DNA of 64,000 nt, taken from Archivesica marissinica (taxonomy: Eukaryota; Mollusca; Bivalvia; Venerida; Vesicomyidae). Where the stretch lies: positions 8,102,433 through 8,166,432 of the forward strand of contig CM026404.1 in the NCBI GenBank assembly GCA_014843695.1, read 5' to 3'. Positions 1 through 11,549 of this stretch are shown one piece after another (the first letter of the stretch is position 1; each line of letters opens with the position of its first letter). A model generated the notes under the pieces. That model saw only the letters and a program-made list of their open reading frames with translations. It searched no databases and was not told the DNA's origin. The position numbers and the translations under genes were made by a program.

Positions 1-732
1 AACCAATAATGCAATCGCGTTCTAAAGAAAAGCCACCAAACCAATAATGCAATCGCGTTCTAAAGAAAAGCCACCAAACCAATAATGCAATCGCATTCTA
101 GAGAAAAGCCACCAAACCAATAATGCAATCCTGTACTAGAGAAAAGCCACCAAACCAATAATGCCCATCCTGGAGAAGTGCCATACATACATAACCCAAT
201 CTGGTTCTGGATAAGTGCCATGCGGACAATGATCCAATCTGGTTCTGCAGAAGTACCATGCGATCTATAATCCAATCTGGTTCTGGATAAGTGCCATGCG
301 GACAATGATCCAATCTGGTTCTGGAGAAATGCCATGCGGACAATGAACCAATCTGGTTCTGGAGAAATGCCATGCGGACAATGATCCAATCTGGTTCTGG
401 AGAAATGCCATGCGGACAATGATCCAATCTGGTTCTGGAGAAATGCCATACGGACAATGATCCAATCTGGTTCTGGAGAAATGCCATGCGGACAATGATC
501 CAATCTGGTTCTGGAGAAATGCCATGCGGACAATGATCCAATCTGGTTCTGGAGAAATGCCATGCGGACAATGATCCAATCTGGTTCTGGAGAAATGCCA
601 TACGGACAATGATCCAATCTGGTTCTGGAGAAATGCCATACGGACAATGATCCAATCTGGTTCTGGAGAAATGCCATACGGACAATGATCCAATCTGGTT
701 CTGGAGAAATGCCATACGGACAATGATCCAAT
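1..732. repeat. 38-bp minisatellite, two subfamilies
   Basis: About 19 tandem 38-bp units, cut by the left window edge. Units 1-4 (to about 165) form a subfamily with AATAATGCAATCGCG. The rest carry AATGATCCAATCTGG. The two align base for base over the unit, so they are diverged copies of one repeat. Because 38 is not a multiple of 3, the long minus-strand ORFs here read the same DNA in all frames with a 38-residue period and are not credible genes. Confidence 0.95.
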
Positions 733-1035
733 CCAGTTCAGCTGGTGTATTGTACGATGGGTTGTCTATATGAGTTTTGCTACATTCAACTTATGGTTTT
801 ATACAAACGATTCACGTCGGTGTACATTTCCTGGAACTGGAACCATGTAATTCTGCAAAATGTAAAGCGAAGGAATGAACTCTTGACCTGCAACAACACT
901 CGTCCGAGATAACGGATTCAGATTAGCCTTTAAAACGTTTGTTTCGCATCAAATGTCATATGATGTCAGATGCATATCATTAGTGAGGAAATTCATACGA
1001 ACATATATACAGACAGCGATGTAAACATTCTAACA
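733..1035. other. Unassigned sequence between two arrays
   Basis: No coding signal, SINE or inverted repeat was recognised here. Confidence 0.5.
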
Positions 1036-1743
1036 TGCATACCCCAACACGCATACTCCAACACGCATACTCCAACAGTCATACTCCAACACGCATACTC
1101 CAAGATGCATACTCCAACACGCATACTCCAATATGCATACTCCAACATGCATACCTCAACAGGCATACTCCAATACGCATATTCCAACATGCATACTCCA
1201 ACATGCATACCCCAACATGCATACTCCAACATGCATACTCCAACACGCATACTCCAACACGCATACTCCAACACGGATACTCCAACATGCATACTCCAAC
1301 ACGCATACTCCAACACGCATACCCCAACACGCATACTCCAACACGCATACTCCAAGTTGCATACTCCAACACGCATACTCCAATATGCATACTCCAACAT
1401 GCATACTCCAACATGCATACTCCAACACGCATACTCCAACACGCATACCCCAACACGCATACTCCAACATGCATACTCCAATATGCATACTCCAATATGC
1501 ATACTCCAATATGCATACCCCAACATGCATACTCCAACACGCATACTCCAACATGCATACTCCAACACGCATACTCCAACACGCATACCCCAACACGCAT
1601 ACTCCAACATGCATACCCCAACATGCATACTCCAGTATGCATACTCCAACACGCATACCCCAACACGCATACTCCAATATGCATACCCCAACACGCATAC
1701 CCCAACACGCATACTCCAACATGCATACTCCAGCATGCATTCT
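1036..1743. repeat. 14-bp minisatellite, about 50 units
   Basis: Tandem units of the type ACACGCATACTCCA, with ACATGC and AATATGC variants. The period is 14, so all three frames on both strands stay open and read the same 14-residue peptide. This explains the 200-260 residue ORFs as artefacts of composition. Confidence 0.95.
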
Positions 1744-2219
1744 GTATAAATCACATTTAGAGTTCACGTGTGCGCTTAATTTATGCAAGTTACCATTACT
1801 TGCCAGTATGATCAGTCATGATCGGGTAGTGTATATAAGTATTAGTTCTTGCAGCTTTTATCTTATTTCCTATGAAAGTTTCACTGGTTACTTTATACAT
1901 GTTTCATTATGCTATTTCATATTTTAATTTGTTGAGGGCTCAATGGTAGATTGCCTTAATTGTTCAAATGAGTTCTCTCGTTAAATAAAGTCATTATTAT
2001 TATTATCGATCGATATAGCGCAATATTGAAATAATAGTAGCACTATTTCCAAAGTTGGATGGCTGTATCCTTGCCACAACCTCTACATTGTTAGTTCACA
2101 TGGGAATCAGTGGTCAAAAACTATAAGTCGATAGGTAAACTGAATGGAAAACCGTGATTCGAACGACCTCTTTACCTGGAGTAAATGTAGAATGTTCCAA
2201 GTATTAGCTCGTCGTGACG
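1744..2219. other. Unassigned sequence with possible retroposon tail
   Basis: No gene seen. A stretch ending TTAAATAAAGTCATTATT followed by ATT repeats (about 1925-2006) looks like the 3' tail of a non-LTR retroposon. No matching coding region is present and the call is tentative. Confidence 0.3.
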
Positions 2220-2232
2220 AAACACCAAGGAC

Positions 2233-2461
2233 GTCGTGATAGCGCAGTGGATGCGCGTTCGCTTCAGATGCGAAAGGTCCGGAGTTCGAGCCCCACTGGA
2301 GCCGTTACGAGTGTGCCCTTAGGCAAGGCATTTAAATTCCACGTTGCCTCTTCTCTCTCCCTCGTGGCGATGGATTCCATCAGGAATGAGGTCTCGAGAG
2401 TGATTTATATAAGTTGAAATAACTTGTTTCGCAATCGAGCTAAAATAAATTTGTATAAACT
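2233..2461 (+). mobile_element. SINE family C (tRNA-Leu-like head), complete
   Basis: tRNA-like head whose anticodon stem-loop reads TTCGC-TTCAGAT-GCGAA (anticodon CAG, Leu-like), then a conserved body and the tail AAAATAAATTTGTATAAAC. Flanked by a perfect 13-bp target site duplication AAACACCAAGGAC at 2220-2232 and 2462-2474, which fixes the ends. Confidence 0.9.
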
Positions 2462-2474
2462 AAACACCAAGGAC

Positions 2475-2929
2475 CGTCGGCGGATGTAGATTGTGTGCAG
2501 ATTGCTTTGAGTTATGGCACTGGGGTTCACATTCGTACGGTAAGAAAAGTTCATGCGATCCAAGATGGCCGATATTGAGGTCCACGTGTGTACGATAATA
2601 AAACCATTCCAATAAGTCCAGCTTGTTACTATGCACACACGTGCGAAAGAAGTCTGACTGGACGGTAATATAATGGTGTAAAAGCTAAAATCGAGCTAAC
2701 CGAAATCTGAATAACTAAACAGTCTGACTATTAATATATAGGCACATTGACTTCTTTTAGTTTAAACATATGTATTCATTCTTAAAACACTGTAGTGACG
2801 TCATACCTGTGTCCAGTATTATTCGTATTGGACTGGTGTCAAAAGGCCAGAGTATTATATTAAATACTACGCGTAAATGTACGAAATTAACAATTTTAAT
2901 TAGTAGGATCTTGTTGTATAATTGTGTGT
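2475..2929. other. Unassigned single-copy-like sequence
   Basis: Nothing recognised beyond short ORFs. A stretch at about 2501-2541 followed by GTAAGA was tested as a gephyrin exon and did not fit. Confidence 0.4.
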
Positions 2930-3542
2930 TTAAAGCAGAATTACATCGTAATAAAGGATGTTTTGGGTAAAATATAAATACTAATGTGTGTGTGTTTACA
3001 AAAATCGAAATAGTCGCTCAGAAACGATAAAATTCCAATAAATTTAAACCGTCGTATACGCGAATTTATTTATCAACACACGAAATTTAAACACGCACAG
3101 CGCGCATGCGTGAAACAACAGAGGATGTAGAAAACAACGCATATATTTTGAACATGAAAGACTATCTATCTATCTTCCTCTAATGTCGAACCCCTCGCGG
3201 AGATGTAGACATGTCCCTAAAAGACTTAGCTAACAGAGGTTTGAATCAACATATTAAGTAATTTAATTAAAAAGACAACGTGGGACAAATGGGAACGATG
3301 CATTCCGAATGTAAGCAAGTGCGGACGATGCGTTCCGGTTGTAAACAAGTGCGTGACCGATCGACTCGGAAAGTGCTACTTTCGGTTTCGAGTTTGTTTT
3401 ATCGCAAACAATCACTGTTTACCAAATGAACATAAGCATACACAGTATAATGTTAGAATGTGTAGCAGCATTGCTACCCATACGTAAAAATTGAATTTTT
3501 CAAATATTGTTTTTTATTTCATACTATGTAATGCTGCTTTAA
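2930..3542. mobile_element. MITE with TTTAAAGCAG termini, short-SSR copy
   Basis: Begins TTTAAAGCAGAATTACATCG and ends with the near-complement ATGTAATGCTGCTTTAA, giving terminal inverted repeats. Its interior matches the element at 40553-41686. Here the internal microsatellite is only a few ATCT units (about 3164-3175), whereas the other copy has some 555 bp of ATCC. No transposase ORF. Confidence 0.8.
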
Positions 3543-4327
3543 GTAAGATATAAGCCTCAAACGGATTCAATATGTAAAATATTGGTACTGTCTTCGGCGC
3601 TACGCGCCTAACACAATCTAATATTTTATATATTGGATCGTTTTCGACTTATATTCTATACATAACGTACAGTACATATATATTGTATACATAATGAAAA
3701 TGGATTTAATCGAAAGATTAACGTTTATTGAGATTAACTCCATTACATATATAAATGTGTGCACTATAGGCGACTAAGACGTCAACGTATTATGCAGTAA
3801 GACCAAAATATATAATGAGTATGAAATTATCGCTAGATAAACGGGGAATGGGAGGGGGTAGAAAGCGATGACTTCTTTTGTCTTTAATATATCACCTAGA
3901 ATACCTTAAACTATACAATGTATAGTGCGTTGAGGTATTTCAGCGCAGATCTCTCACAGTGTATCCATCCTGTTTTATACCGTACATGGATTCCAGAGCC
4001 GTAGCCAGAATACGAAAATAACCGAGGCGACCCCCAACTAATTGTGTGTGTTTGTATGCTAGTCTGCGCGTTCTGAAGGCAGTTTTATCAGTTTTCCTAT
4101 ATACCTGTCGTTATTTGACAAATTCCAACCGAGGCGAGTGCCTCATTTTCCTCAGTGTGGCTACGAGCCTGAATACCCATCCCTTCCATATTGTTCTACA
4201 GGCGAATGTTACAGAATGTTCTAGGGGCAGACCACCGCTATGCCACAAATAACTCAGTCAGCTTAGATTTATATGCCTTTATTTGCAAGATGAATGTACA
4301 ATGGACAACAGATCTGAAATATATATA
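3543..4327. other. Unassigned AT-rich sequence
   Basis: No gene, array or recognised transposon. Short ORFs (for example near 4046-4252) lack any family resemblance. Confidence 0.4.
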
Positions 4328-4577
4328 CAGACGGATCTGTAGTCCAGTGGTTAACACGTTGGACTGGTAATCCAGGGATCGCAGGTTCGATCCCCCGTCT
4401 GACCATAATACAATTAACAGTCTTTCAGATGGGACTTTAAACCGAGGTATTGTGTCGGTGCCAGAGGAGACTCTGGAATGGGTCTGTCTGTATCCTCCAA
4501 AAATCTAAAATGACTAATCTCTTCAGGAGGCGTCGCTCATATGGACAACCTGTAGCAACGATAAATAAACGTAAAAC
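4328..4577 (+). mobile_element. SINE family A (tRNA-Thr-like head)
   Basis: The head 4328-4401 folds as a tRNA. Acceptor arms CAGACGG and CCGTCTG pair, the anticodon loop CTGGTAA gives GGT (Thr), box A is TGTAGTCCAGTGG and box B is GGTTCGATCCC. The body ends with the family tail GACGATAAATAAACGTAAAA. The attached body shows this is a SINE and not a free tRNA gene. The family resembles V-SINE type elements known from molluscs, from memory and not searched. Confidence 0.88.
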
Positions 4578-4595
4578 ACACACATTATTACAACC

Positions 4596-4825
4596 GCTTC
4601 CGTTGTCGAGTGGTTACGGTCGCTGACTTGTATACCACTGTAACCTATCATCACTCATGGTCACGTGTTCGAACCTTGCTTAGACCGTGTCTATTTCTGT
4701 GAAAAAGTTGCCAGTTTCTTACGGAGGTTGATGCACCAAGTACTGGTTAACCGCTAGAGCCTGCCCAGGAAAGGTGGCTGTTAGGCAGACTGTCCGTCGC
4801 TCAAATGGGTAACCGTTAGCGATTA
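4596..4825 (+). mobile_element. SINE family D
   Basis: tRNA-like head with GTCGAGTGGTTACGG (box A type) and GTGTTCGAACC (box B type), then a body ending in GGGTAACCGTTAGCG. A second long copy lies on the minus strand at about 43055-43310 and a fragment at 11085-11172. Confidence 0.75.
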
Positions 4826-5285
4826 TATATAAACTTAAATTAAAAAATATATGTGTGTAGGACAGGTGTCAATACATGTATGCATTTCCTATTTACTATA
4901 GACTAATAATAAGGCAAATGTGTACACGGTCAATAGTCAAGGTCAATAGTTGTCACCTATAGCATTCTGGAAAACGTCAAGCTTGCTTGCAGCATAGTGA
5001 TACCTGTGTTAATATTAATCGGGTGATAAATCTTAACCCGTAACATACTAATCACAACTAATGTTGCTTTTGCAAACAGCACATAACTGAATATCAAACA
5101 ACATAGATCCTGATCAGACGCGGCGATACGCTGCGGCTGATCTGGAGCTAAGTTGTTTGCACATACCTTCCAATTTATTCAGCATTCTACATAAAAAATA
5201 TACATGTACATGGGGTATGTTTAACATTGTTAAATCACCTATATGGGAGAAACCACCCTCATCCAAACTGGACCACACTATGACT
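4826..5285. other. Unassigned sequence
   Basis: No recognisable gene or repeat. Confidence 0.4.
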
Positions 5286-5504
5286 TCTGCGCCTCCGTGG
5301 CCCAGTGGTTACGGCCATGGACTTCAAATGTGCCCTTCACCTGTAGGTTCGAATGTGGGGCGCACTTGGGATGTCTTTCATGTGAGGAAACGTTCCAGTT
5401 GGCTTGTGGAAGGTCGTTTGTTCTACCCGGGCTCCCGTCCGTGCCTGCAATACTGCTCGAAGGGGCACCCGGGAGCCTCTTCCACCAATGATGGCTTAAA
5501 AGTT
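5286..5504 (+). mobile_element. SINE family E
   Basis: tRNA-like head GCCTCCGTGGCCCAGTGG with box B TAGGTTCGAATG, then a GC-rich body. Related sequence occurs at 18262-18475 (minus), 53753-53905 (plus, diverged) and as fragments near 10288 and 60475. The two short ORFs here are frames through the SINE. Confidence 0.7.
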
Positions 5505-5895
5505 TAAGCTTTATTTATTGTACAACGATTTCGAAGCAAGTTCTAACAACTTATATTAATCACTCTCGTTGGGGCGTTTGAAAGCGTAACTGTGGTCATT
5601 CGTGTGGGAGGAAACCGGAGTACCCGGAGAAAACCCACCTGCCAGATCTGGCGACCACCGTACCGTCCGAGGATCGAACCCGGGTTGCATTTGTGAGAGG
5701 CGGTTGCCCATATGAGCGACGCCTCCTGAAGAGATTAGTCATTTTAGATTTTTGGAGGATAGTGCAATGATACAGACAGAGACCCATTCCAGAGTTTCCT
5801 CTGGTTCTTTTACATGCACGGTGTAAAGCACCGACACGAGACCTCGGTTTAACGTCCCATCTGAAAGACTGTTAATTTTATTAGTGTCAGACGGG
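5505..5895 (-). mobile_element. Chimeric SINE: family B joined to family A
   Basis: From 5505 to about 5697 the sequence is a minus-strand family B SINE (tail, body and part of the tRNA head with box B complement GATCGAACCCGGG). At about 5697-5702 it passes directly into the minus-strand body of family A. The rest of the B head and the A tail are missing. The A part itself is truncated at its tRNA end near 5893. Confidence 0.8.
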
Positions 5896-6358
5896 GGATC
5901 TGGTCTACATTCTCACATACTACCAATATAGCGGTACTAAAAAGCACAGAAAAATAATTCTGCGGCACTCTCTAAACAGGGAACATACAACTCTCATTTT
6001 TAGACAACATTCATATGCTATAATAAATTACTAAATGGAACTATTTTTATGGTGAAGAAATATTGTGATATTCGGCTACATATTTTCATTGCAGGAACGT
6101 ATCTTGAGACACCTTTCTAGTTGAAGCGCTATCTTTCCCCCACGCTGGAATACTACAACACAATTATGTTTAGCATCTCGTGTATCGGGACCATTATGTA
6201 TCTGTTTAAATGCATGACGTTATATCTCCTCATGTTGTATACTGAATGTACCTGGGTGAAATAAAAGAATCTGTGAGTCTGTAATGGCTTGTAATTATGT
6301 CCAGACACCCTATCCAAAAGCTGTATTGATGACGTAAGCATAAACATAATTGGAAATA
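5896..6358. other. Unassigned sequence
   Basis: No gene or repeat recognised; short minus-strand ORF only. Confidence 0.4.
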
Positions 6359-6534
6359 CAGTCAAACCTGTCTTAAGCAGCCAGCCAAGGGAGTCAGAGA
6401 AAGTGGCTGCTTAGCACAGGTGGCTACTTAATAGAGGTCAAATGTATAATAAAACAACATATTGGGAATATGTTAACTGGCTGCTTAATACAGGTTGGCT
6501 GCTTAATGGAGGTGACCACTAACACAGGTTTGAC
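6359..6534. mobile_element. MITE family 1 (TA target, CAGTCAAACCTG termini)
   Basis: Termini CAGTCAAACCTG and CAGGTTTGACT are inverted repeats flanked by TA. Non-autonomous Tc1/mariner or pogo-like element judging by the TA target. Three further copies lie at 7114, 42760 and 59966. Confidence 0.82.
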
Positions 6535-6777
6535 TAGTTGTTTAAACAGATTTTGATACGTTTGATTTACATGCATAATTAATTTCAGCAAACTGTTGAT
6601 ACTGCCCAGACGAAAGGTGAAGACCATACACAATCTGGACATCATCACCATCATCATCAGCAGCATCATCAGCATCAATATAATTCACACACGTGTGGTC
6701 ACGGACATCATTCTAGTAAGTATACATATCTGTAATCTAGATTATTTATTATTACGTGTCGTAACATCCGATACATA

Positions 6778-6973
6778 CAGTCTACATCCGTTATGTCGAA
6801 TTCCGCCGGACCGATCAAAATACTTCGACACAACCGAAGTTTAACTTAAAGAAATTCGATATAAACGGAGCCAGTTATATGTAAAATGATAGTGTCTGAA
6901 ACGGGACTTTGATCTGACTTCGAGATAACCGGAGAATTCGACATAACCGACTTTGACATAGCGGATGTAGACT
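6778..6973. mobile_element. MITE family 2 (CAGTCTACATCCG termini)
   Basis: Starts CAGTCTACATCCGTTATGTC and ends CATAGCGGATGTAGACT. Internal motifs GACATAACCGA and TCGAATTCCG recur as complements. A truncated copy is at about 37031-37204, right beside gephyrin exon 6. Confidence 0.75.
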
Positions 6974-7113
6974 ATATATACATGTTGAGTGAACACTGTG
7001 TTGACTGTGCTATGCAAGCTTTCCAGTGTTTCTGATATACGGGGTTTTACAAGAGCTTTGTGCGAGGACAGCTTAGGAACAAGGTAATATCGTCCCTACA
7101 AACAAATGAAATA

Positions 7114-7291
7114 CAGTCAAACCTGTCTTAAGCAGCCAGCCAAGGGAGTCAGAGAAAGTGGCTGCTTAGCACAGGTGGCTGCTTAATAGAGGTCAAATGT
7201 ATAATAAAACAACATATTGGGAATATGTTAACTGGCTGCTTAATACAGGTTGGCTGCTTAATGGAGGTGACCACTAACACAGGTTTGACTG
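7114..7291. mobile_element. MITE family 1, complete copy
   Basis: CAGTCAAACCTG to CAGGTTTGACTG with TA duplications at 7112-7113 and 7292-7293. Nearly identical to the copy at 6359, which suggests recent activity. Confidence 0.88.
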
Positions 7292-7293
7292 TA

Positions 7294-8149
7294 TTTCTAG
7301 GAACTATATTTTCATACTCTACTTTTTGATTCAAGATACCACACGTATTTAGCTCCAAACCACCCACTCCCAAACATATGCGGGCCATTTGAACATTTCA
7401 TATATACACTGTACTTATCGCTATCTCTATAAAAAATGACTAGGGATAGATGCCATTATGCTGTTTTTGTCATTTGTTAGTTTATGTAAATTTATATTTG
7501 CTTGATTTCGAAGCAAGTTCTTACAATTTATATTAATCACTATCGAGACCTCATTCCTGATCGAATCCATCACCACCACAGGGATTCGGCACGATTGGGG
7601 GTACTAGTATATATATTTAAGTACAGGGATTCTACTCTGTGGGATGTCAGATTTCGCATCGATCAGTAAAATGGCCCTATGGCTGAAACAATTGTGTACA
7701 AATCTGTCCAAATATAACGCCTATCCCGAGTCTTTATATTGTTCTTCAAATAAAACACAACTTTAAGCTGCATGCATGTATACTTTGCAAACAATTGCCA
7801 CAGACATTGGCCATAGCAGGTCACATTTCCATACTAGGACACGGGTTCTGTCAGCAACAAAAAAAATCTTCGACGGGAGAGTTTTAACTGTGAATAACAT
7901 TATCAATAAAATGTGTTTCCACTAACGTGTATGTTTATTCGGCAATAATGTACGTCAAAAAGAGATTTCGTAGAATTTTCAATTTGTTTTGAAAATTTCT
8001 AAAGCGGCGCAATTCGCGTTGAAACGAGCGTTGAAACGAGCGTTCTTATTGGATTATTAGAATGTAACAAGATGGGTTTTTTATATGAAGAATAATCATA
8101 ATCCAATCAGAAGAGAGAAGATACAACGTGGAATTTAAACGCCTTGCCT
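7294..8149. other. Unassigned sequence with a SINE C fragment
   Basis: About 7500-7575 is a minus-strand fragment of the family C SINE tail (AAGCAAGTTCTTACAATTT and ACCTCATTCCTGAT). The rest shows no gene. Confidence 0.5.
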
Positions 8150-8159
8150 AGTAATTTAG

Positions 8160-8383
8160 TCTTGTGGAAGTCGTGAATGCGCGTTCGCTTCAGGTGCGAA
8201 AGGTCCGGAGTTCGAGCCCCGCTGGAGCCGTTACGATTGTGCCCTTAGGCAAGGCATTTAAATTCCACATTGCCTCTTCTCTCTCCTTCATGGCGATGGA
8301 TTCCATCATGAATGAGGTCTCGAGAGTGATTAATATAAGTTGAAAGAACTTGTTTCGCAATCGAGCTAAAATAAATTTGTATA
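8160..8383 (+). mobile_element. SINE family C, 5'-shortened copy
   Basis: Head from TGCGCGTTCGCTTCAGGTGCG, body and tail as at 2233-2461. Ten-base target site duplication AGTAATTTAG at 8150-8159 and 8384-8393. Confidence 0.85.
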
Positions 8384-8393
8384 AGTAATTTAG

Positions 8394-8859
8394 CCTAATT
8401 TATAATACTTTAGCTATTAGAAATAATATAAATGTGGTATCGTCAAAACTTATATATTACTCTCACTTAAATATCAATTGTCACGTGATCATAAATTGTA
8501 TAATGTTATTACTAGTTTTGTTAAGACTATGTAAAATGTACAAATATTTCGTAATAAAAAGTTATGTTCTATAAATATCTGTTCCTACAGCATTAGCGTT
8601 TAGTATAAATGAGATTCCTGTATTCTAAATCCATGAAAAATGGTTATTTTAATTGCGTTGTAACAGTTTTCGTCCACGCTTAGACAAACGCATAATGATA
8701 TGGCGGCCATCTTTATTTTCTTCCGTCCGGCGGTTAGCTTAGGTAGAATATTTGGAATTATTGCAGATCATGACCATGGAAGCATCAATATATTAATAAA
8801 AGCCTTTACTGAAAAATTAAGCTTTCTCTAAAAAATAATGTCCAGCTGCCCATATAATG
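8394..8859. other. Unassigned AT-rich sequence
   Basis: Nothing recognised. Confidence 0.4.
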
Positions 8860-9333
8860 TTAAAGCGACATTCATCGCAAAAAAGCAAATAAAATGCATT
8901 TTTTCACGTATAAATGCATTGCTACTACAAATTCTTCCGAATACATAAGAATATTAGCATTGAATCAATAAACAGTGTTTTTGTGGATTGAAAGTATGAT
9001 TCCATGCTCCTGAATTGACGTGTGTTTGTCAATACTAAGCGCGAGATAATGTCGTAGAGATAATTTAACTAAGACTAGTCTACAAATAAATAGGCACAAA
9101 TGTGAGATATAACGGTAAATCTGTACCATAAATCGTGTTTATTCAGGATACACTAGTATATTACGCATTGATGTTTCCATTATTTTGGTATGTCAACAAA
9201 CCGCGTATACGACGTTTGTTTATTAGTTGAAATATTCAGTATTTGAGGCAAATATTTGGAGAGAAAAAAACAATATAATAGGAAAATACATTCTGTAGAA
9301 ATTTGTGTTTTCACTGATGTAGTGTCGCTTTAA
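8860..9333. mobile_element. MITE family 3 (TTAAAGCGACA termini)
   Basis: Starts TTAAAGCGACATTCATCGC and ends ATGTAGTGTCGCTTTAA. A second full copy in the opposite orientation is at 20105-20622 and a truncated one at 10888-11083. No ORF; non-autonomous DNA transposon. Confidence 0.82.
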
Positions 9334-9781
9334 CCTATTCCTCCTGTACTAATAATAGCAAGTACAAGATAATAACTTAACGGCAGACTACCAATAACCG
9401 CATATAGTATACCAAGCTTGTGGACATAACACTCAATAGCTGTCCTCCCACTAGAAGCACTAACAGTTTCATTATTCACTACAGATCATTTTATGTAGGA
9501 CATCTGAATGTTGCAGGGTCTACTTTAGGAGGACTAGTTCGTGTTTATGTCTTCTAGTTGCCGCATGTGAGGTGTAGACGTCGTACAGAGTTAGCTCGAT
9601 GCTTTATCACACTCCCCCGTGTTTACGCGATACTGTGTCATTTATTTTTTATCAGCTATCACATTAGGAGATTGTCTTCTGTCGCGAGTTAACGCATACT
9701 AGGTAGCATTATGCAATTATCTTGTTGTTAGCGAGGAAGACACGGAACATAAATATACAGCGGAGGACACCGTTAGATACA
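9334..9781. other. Unassigned sequence
   Basis: No gene or repeat recognised up to the SINE target duplication. Confidence 0.4.
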
Positions 9782-10085
9782 TACAGACGGATCTGTAGTC
9801 CAGTGGTAACACGCTGGACTGGTACTCCAGGGATCGCAGGTTCGATCCCCCGTCTGACCCTAATACAATTAACAGTCTTTCAGATGGGACGTTAAACCGA
9901 GGTCTCGTGTCGGTGCTTTACACCGTGCACGTAACAGAACCAGAGGGGATTCTGGAATGGGCCTCTGTCTGTATCATGCACTATCCTCCAAAATAACTAA
10001 TCTCTTCAGGAGGCGTCGCTCATATGGGCAAACGGTAGCGACGATAAATAAACGTAAAATAAAAAATAATTTAAAAAAAAAAAAA
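9782..10085 (+). mobile_element. SINE family A, complete with A-rich tail
   Basis: tRNA-Thr-like head, body, tail ATAAATAAACGTAAAATAAA and a terminal poly-A run. Eleven-base target site duplication CGTTAGATACA at 9771-9781 and 10086-10096. This is the best-delimited copy of the family and shows LINE-type retrotransposition. Confidence 0.92.
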
Positions 10086-10096
10086 CGTTAGATACA

Positions 10097-10287
10097 GAAG
10101 AGAGTATATGAATGTCGACTGTACTTCAGTTAATTTGGTGGTTTGAAGCCGCACCTGTACATCTTAGATCACATGACCACACTCCTGCTGGATGATGCTC
10201 CATTAAACAGGTAGAACCACTGACCTTCCGCTAGTCAGCAATATAGCTTCCTCACATGAAATAATTCGGAATTTCCACAGCATCAGT
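10097..10287. other. Unassigned sequence, probably degraded SINE E at its end
   Basis: Weak resemblance to family E (TAGCTTCCTCACATGAAATA) from about 10245 on the minus strand. No gene. Confidence 0.35.
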
Positions 10288-10612
10288 GGCACTCCAACCT
10301 ACAGCGGTGAGGGTCTCGTGATTTGTAGTTATATGTCTGGTCCAGTTATAGTTTGAAAACGAGTCTTAAAATTTAAACTTTATTTATTTTACAACTATTG
10401 TGAAGCAAGTTTTAACAACTTATATTACTCTCGTTGTCGCGGATGAAAGCGTATATGTGGTCATTCGTGTGGGAGGTAACCGGAGTACCCGGAGAAAACC
10501 CACCTGTCCGATCTGGCGAGCACCGTACCATCTCACATACTTCCCGGTCCGAGGATCGAACCCGGGTTGCATTGGTGAGAAGCGAGCGCGCTAACCACTG
10601 CGCTAATGGGAA
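10288..10612 (-). mobile_element. Composite: SINE E fragment plus SINE family B
   Basis: ACTCCAACCTACAGCGG to GAAAACGAGTCTTAAA (10288-10370) is followed directly by a minus-strand family B SINE. The B part has tail TTTATTTATTTTACAAC, body, box B complement GATCGAACCCGGG and box A complement. The same junction recurs at 60475-60805. Confidence 0.8.
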
Positions 10613-10887
10613 ACGAGTGTTAGTGACTATTGACGGTTTCGTCACAACCGTACTAATCTTATAAGCTTATACATAACCAATTAACGATTTCATTATGCAT
10701 TAATGAGAGACATCGGTCAGTTACTGTCCCTGAATACTCCTTAAAAGTAGATACGTCATCTTACGTGGTTTCCTCTGTTTTTATCGTTGTTTCCTTTGCC
10801 CAGCATGCTATCAATTTTCATCCACTTTCTCTTCTTATAATTATTACATTACTATATATATACTTTCTAAGTTGTCTGCTTAAATGC

Positions 10888-11083
10888 TTAAAGCGAAATT
10901 ACATTGCAAAAAGCAAATAAAATGCATTTTGTTCACGTATACATGCATTGTTACTACTTCTGAATACATCGAACACTAACATTGAATCAATAAACAGTGT
11001 TTTTGTGGTATACAAACTTTCAAACGTGAAAGTATGATTTCATATAGCGGTCATCCAGGCTCCTGAATTTGATGTTTGTTGTC
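10888..11083. mobile_element. MITE family 3, truncated
   Basis: Left half of the family-3 MITE (TTAAAGCGAAATTACATTG onwards), ending in a minus-strand fragment of SINE D at 11085-11172. Confidence 0.7.
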
Positions 11084-11172
11084 ATTGGCTCGAACCTGTG
11101 ACCATCAGTGATGATAAGTTACAGTGGTATACAAGTCAGCTATCTAAACCACTCGACCACGGAGGCGGCGTT

Positions 11173-11549
11173 CATTAGATGAACTATACTGGTATAAATA
11201 TAAATGTCCACTATATAACGATTTCTATTCTATGTAATATACATATTGCAGGGATAGTTATTGTATTTGTGTTCAAGTCTCCCATGTGTTAATAATGTGC
11301 TGCTATAAATAAGAAAATGTGTTCATAAAAAAACTGTAAAACGTTTCTTTACGACTGTCATTAAAAGCTACGGTTGCTATCAAATAAGTCATATGAGGTA
11401 TCATGCACATAGAACATGGCGGACGATATTTCTGAAGTTAGTAGATTACTGGAGGTAGCTGATATATCAGCTTATGGTTTATCAGTTTATATGCGCCCGA
11501 TATTGTTATATGATGCCCAGAAGATATTATACTATTTTATTGTCCGCTG
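11173..11549. other. Unassigned sequence before the 52-bp array
   Basis: Contains a 63-codon ORF starting at 11416 that runs into the array. No family recognised, so not annotated as a gene. Confidence 0.4.

Noticed and set aside
60..1927. Long ORFs on both strands through the 38-bp and 14-bp arrays
   Set aside because: Unit lengths are not multiples of three and all frames read the same repeat; no family resemblance or start context.
2500..2541. Possible gephyrin exon between GTGCAG and GTAAGA
   Set aside because: Neither the required phase nor the translated peptide matches the expected E-domain segment.
4328..4401. Free-standing tRNA-Thr gene
   Set aside because: The cloverleaf is good, but the same head with the same body recurs many times in the window, so it is a SINE head.
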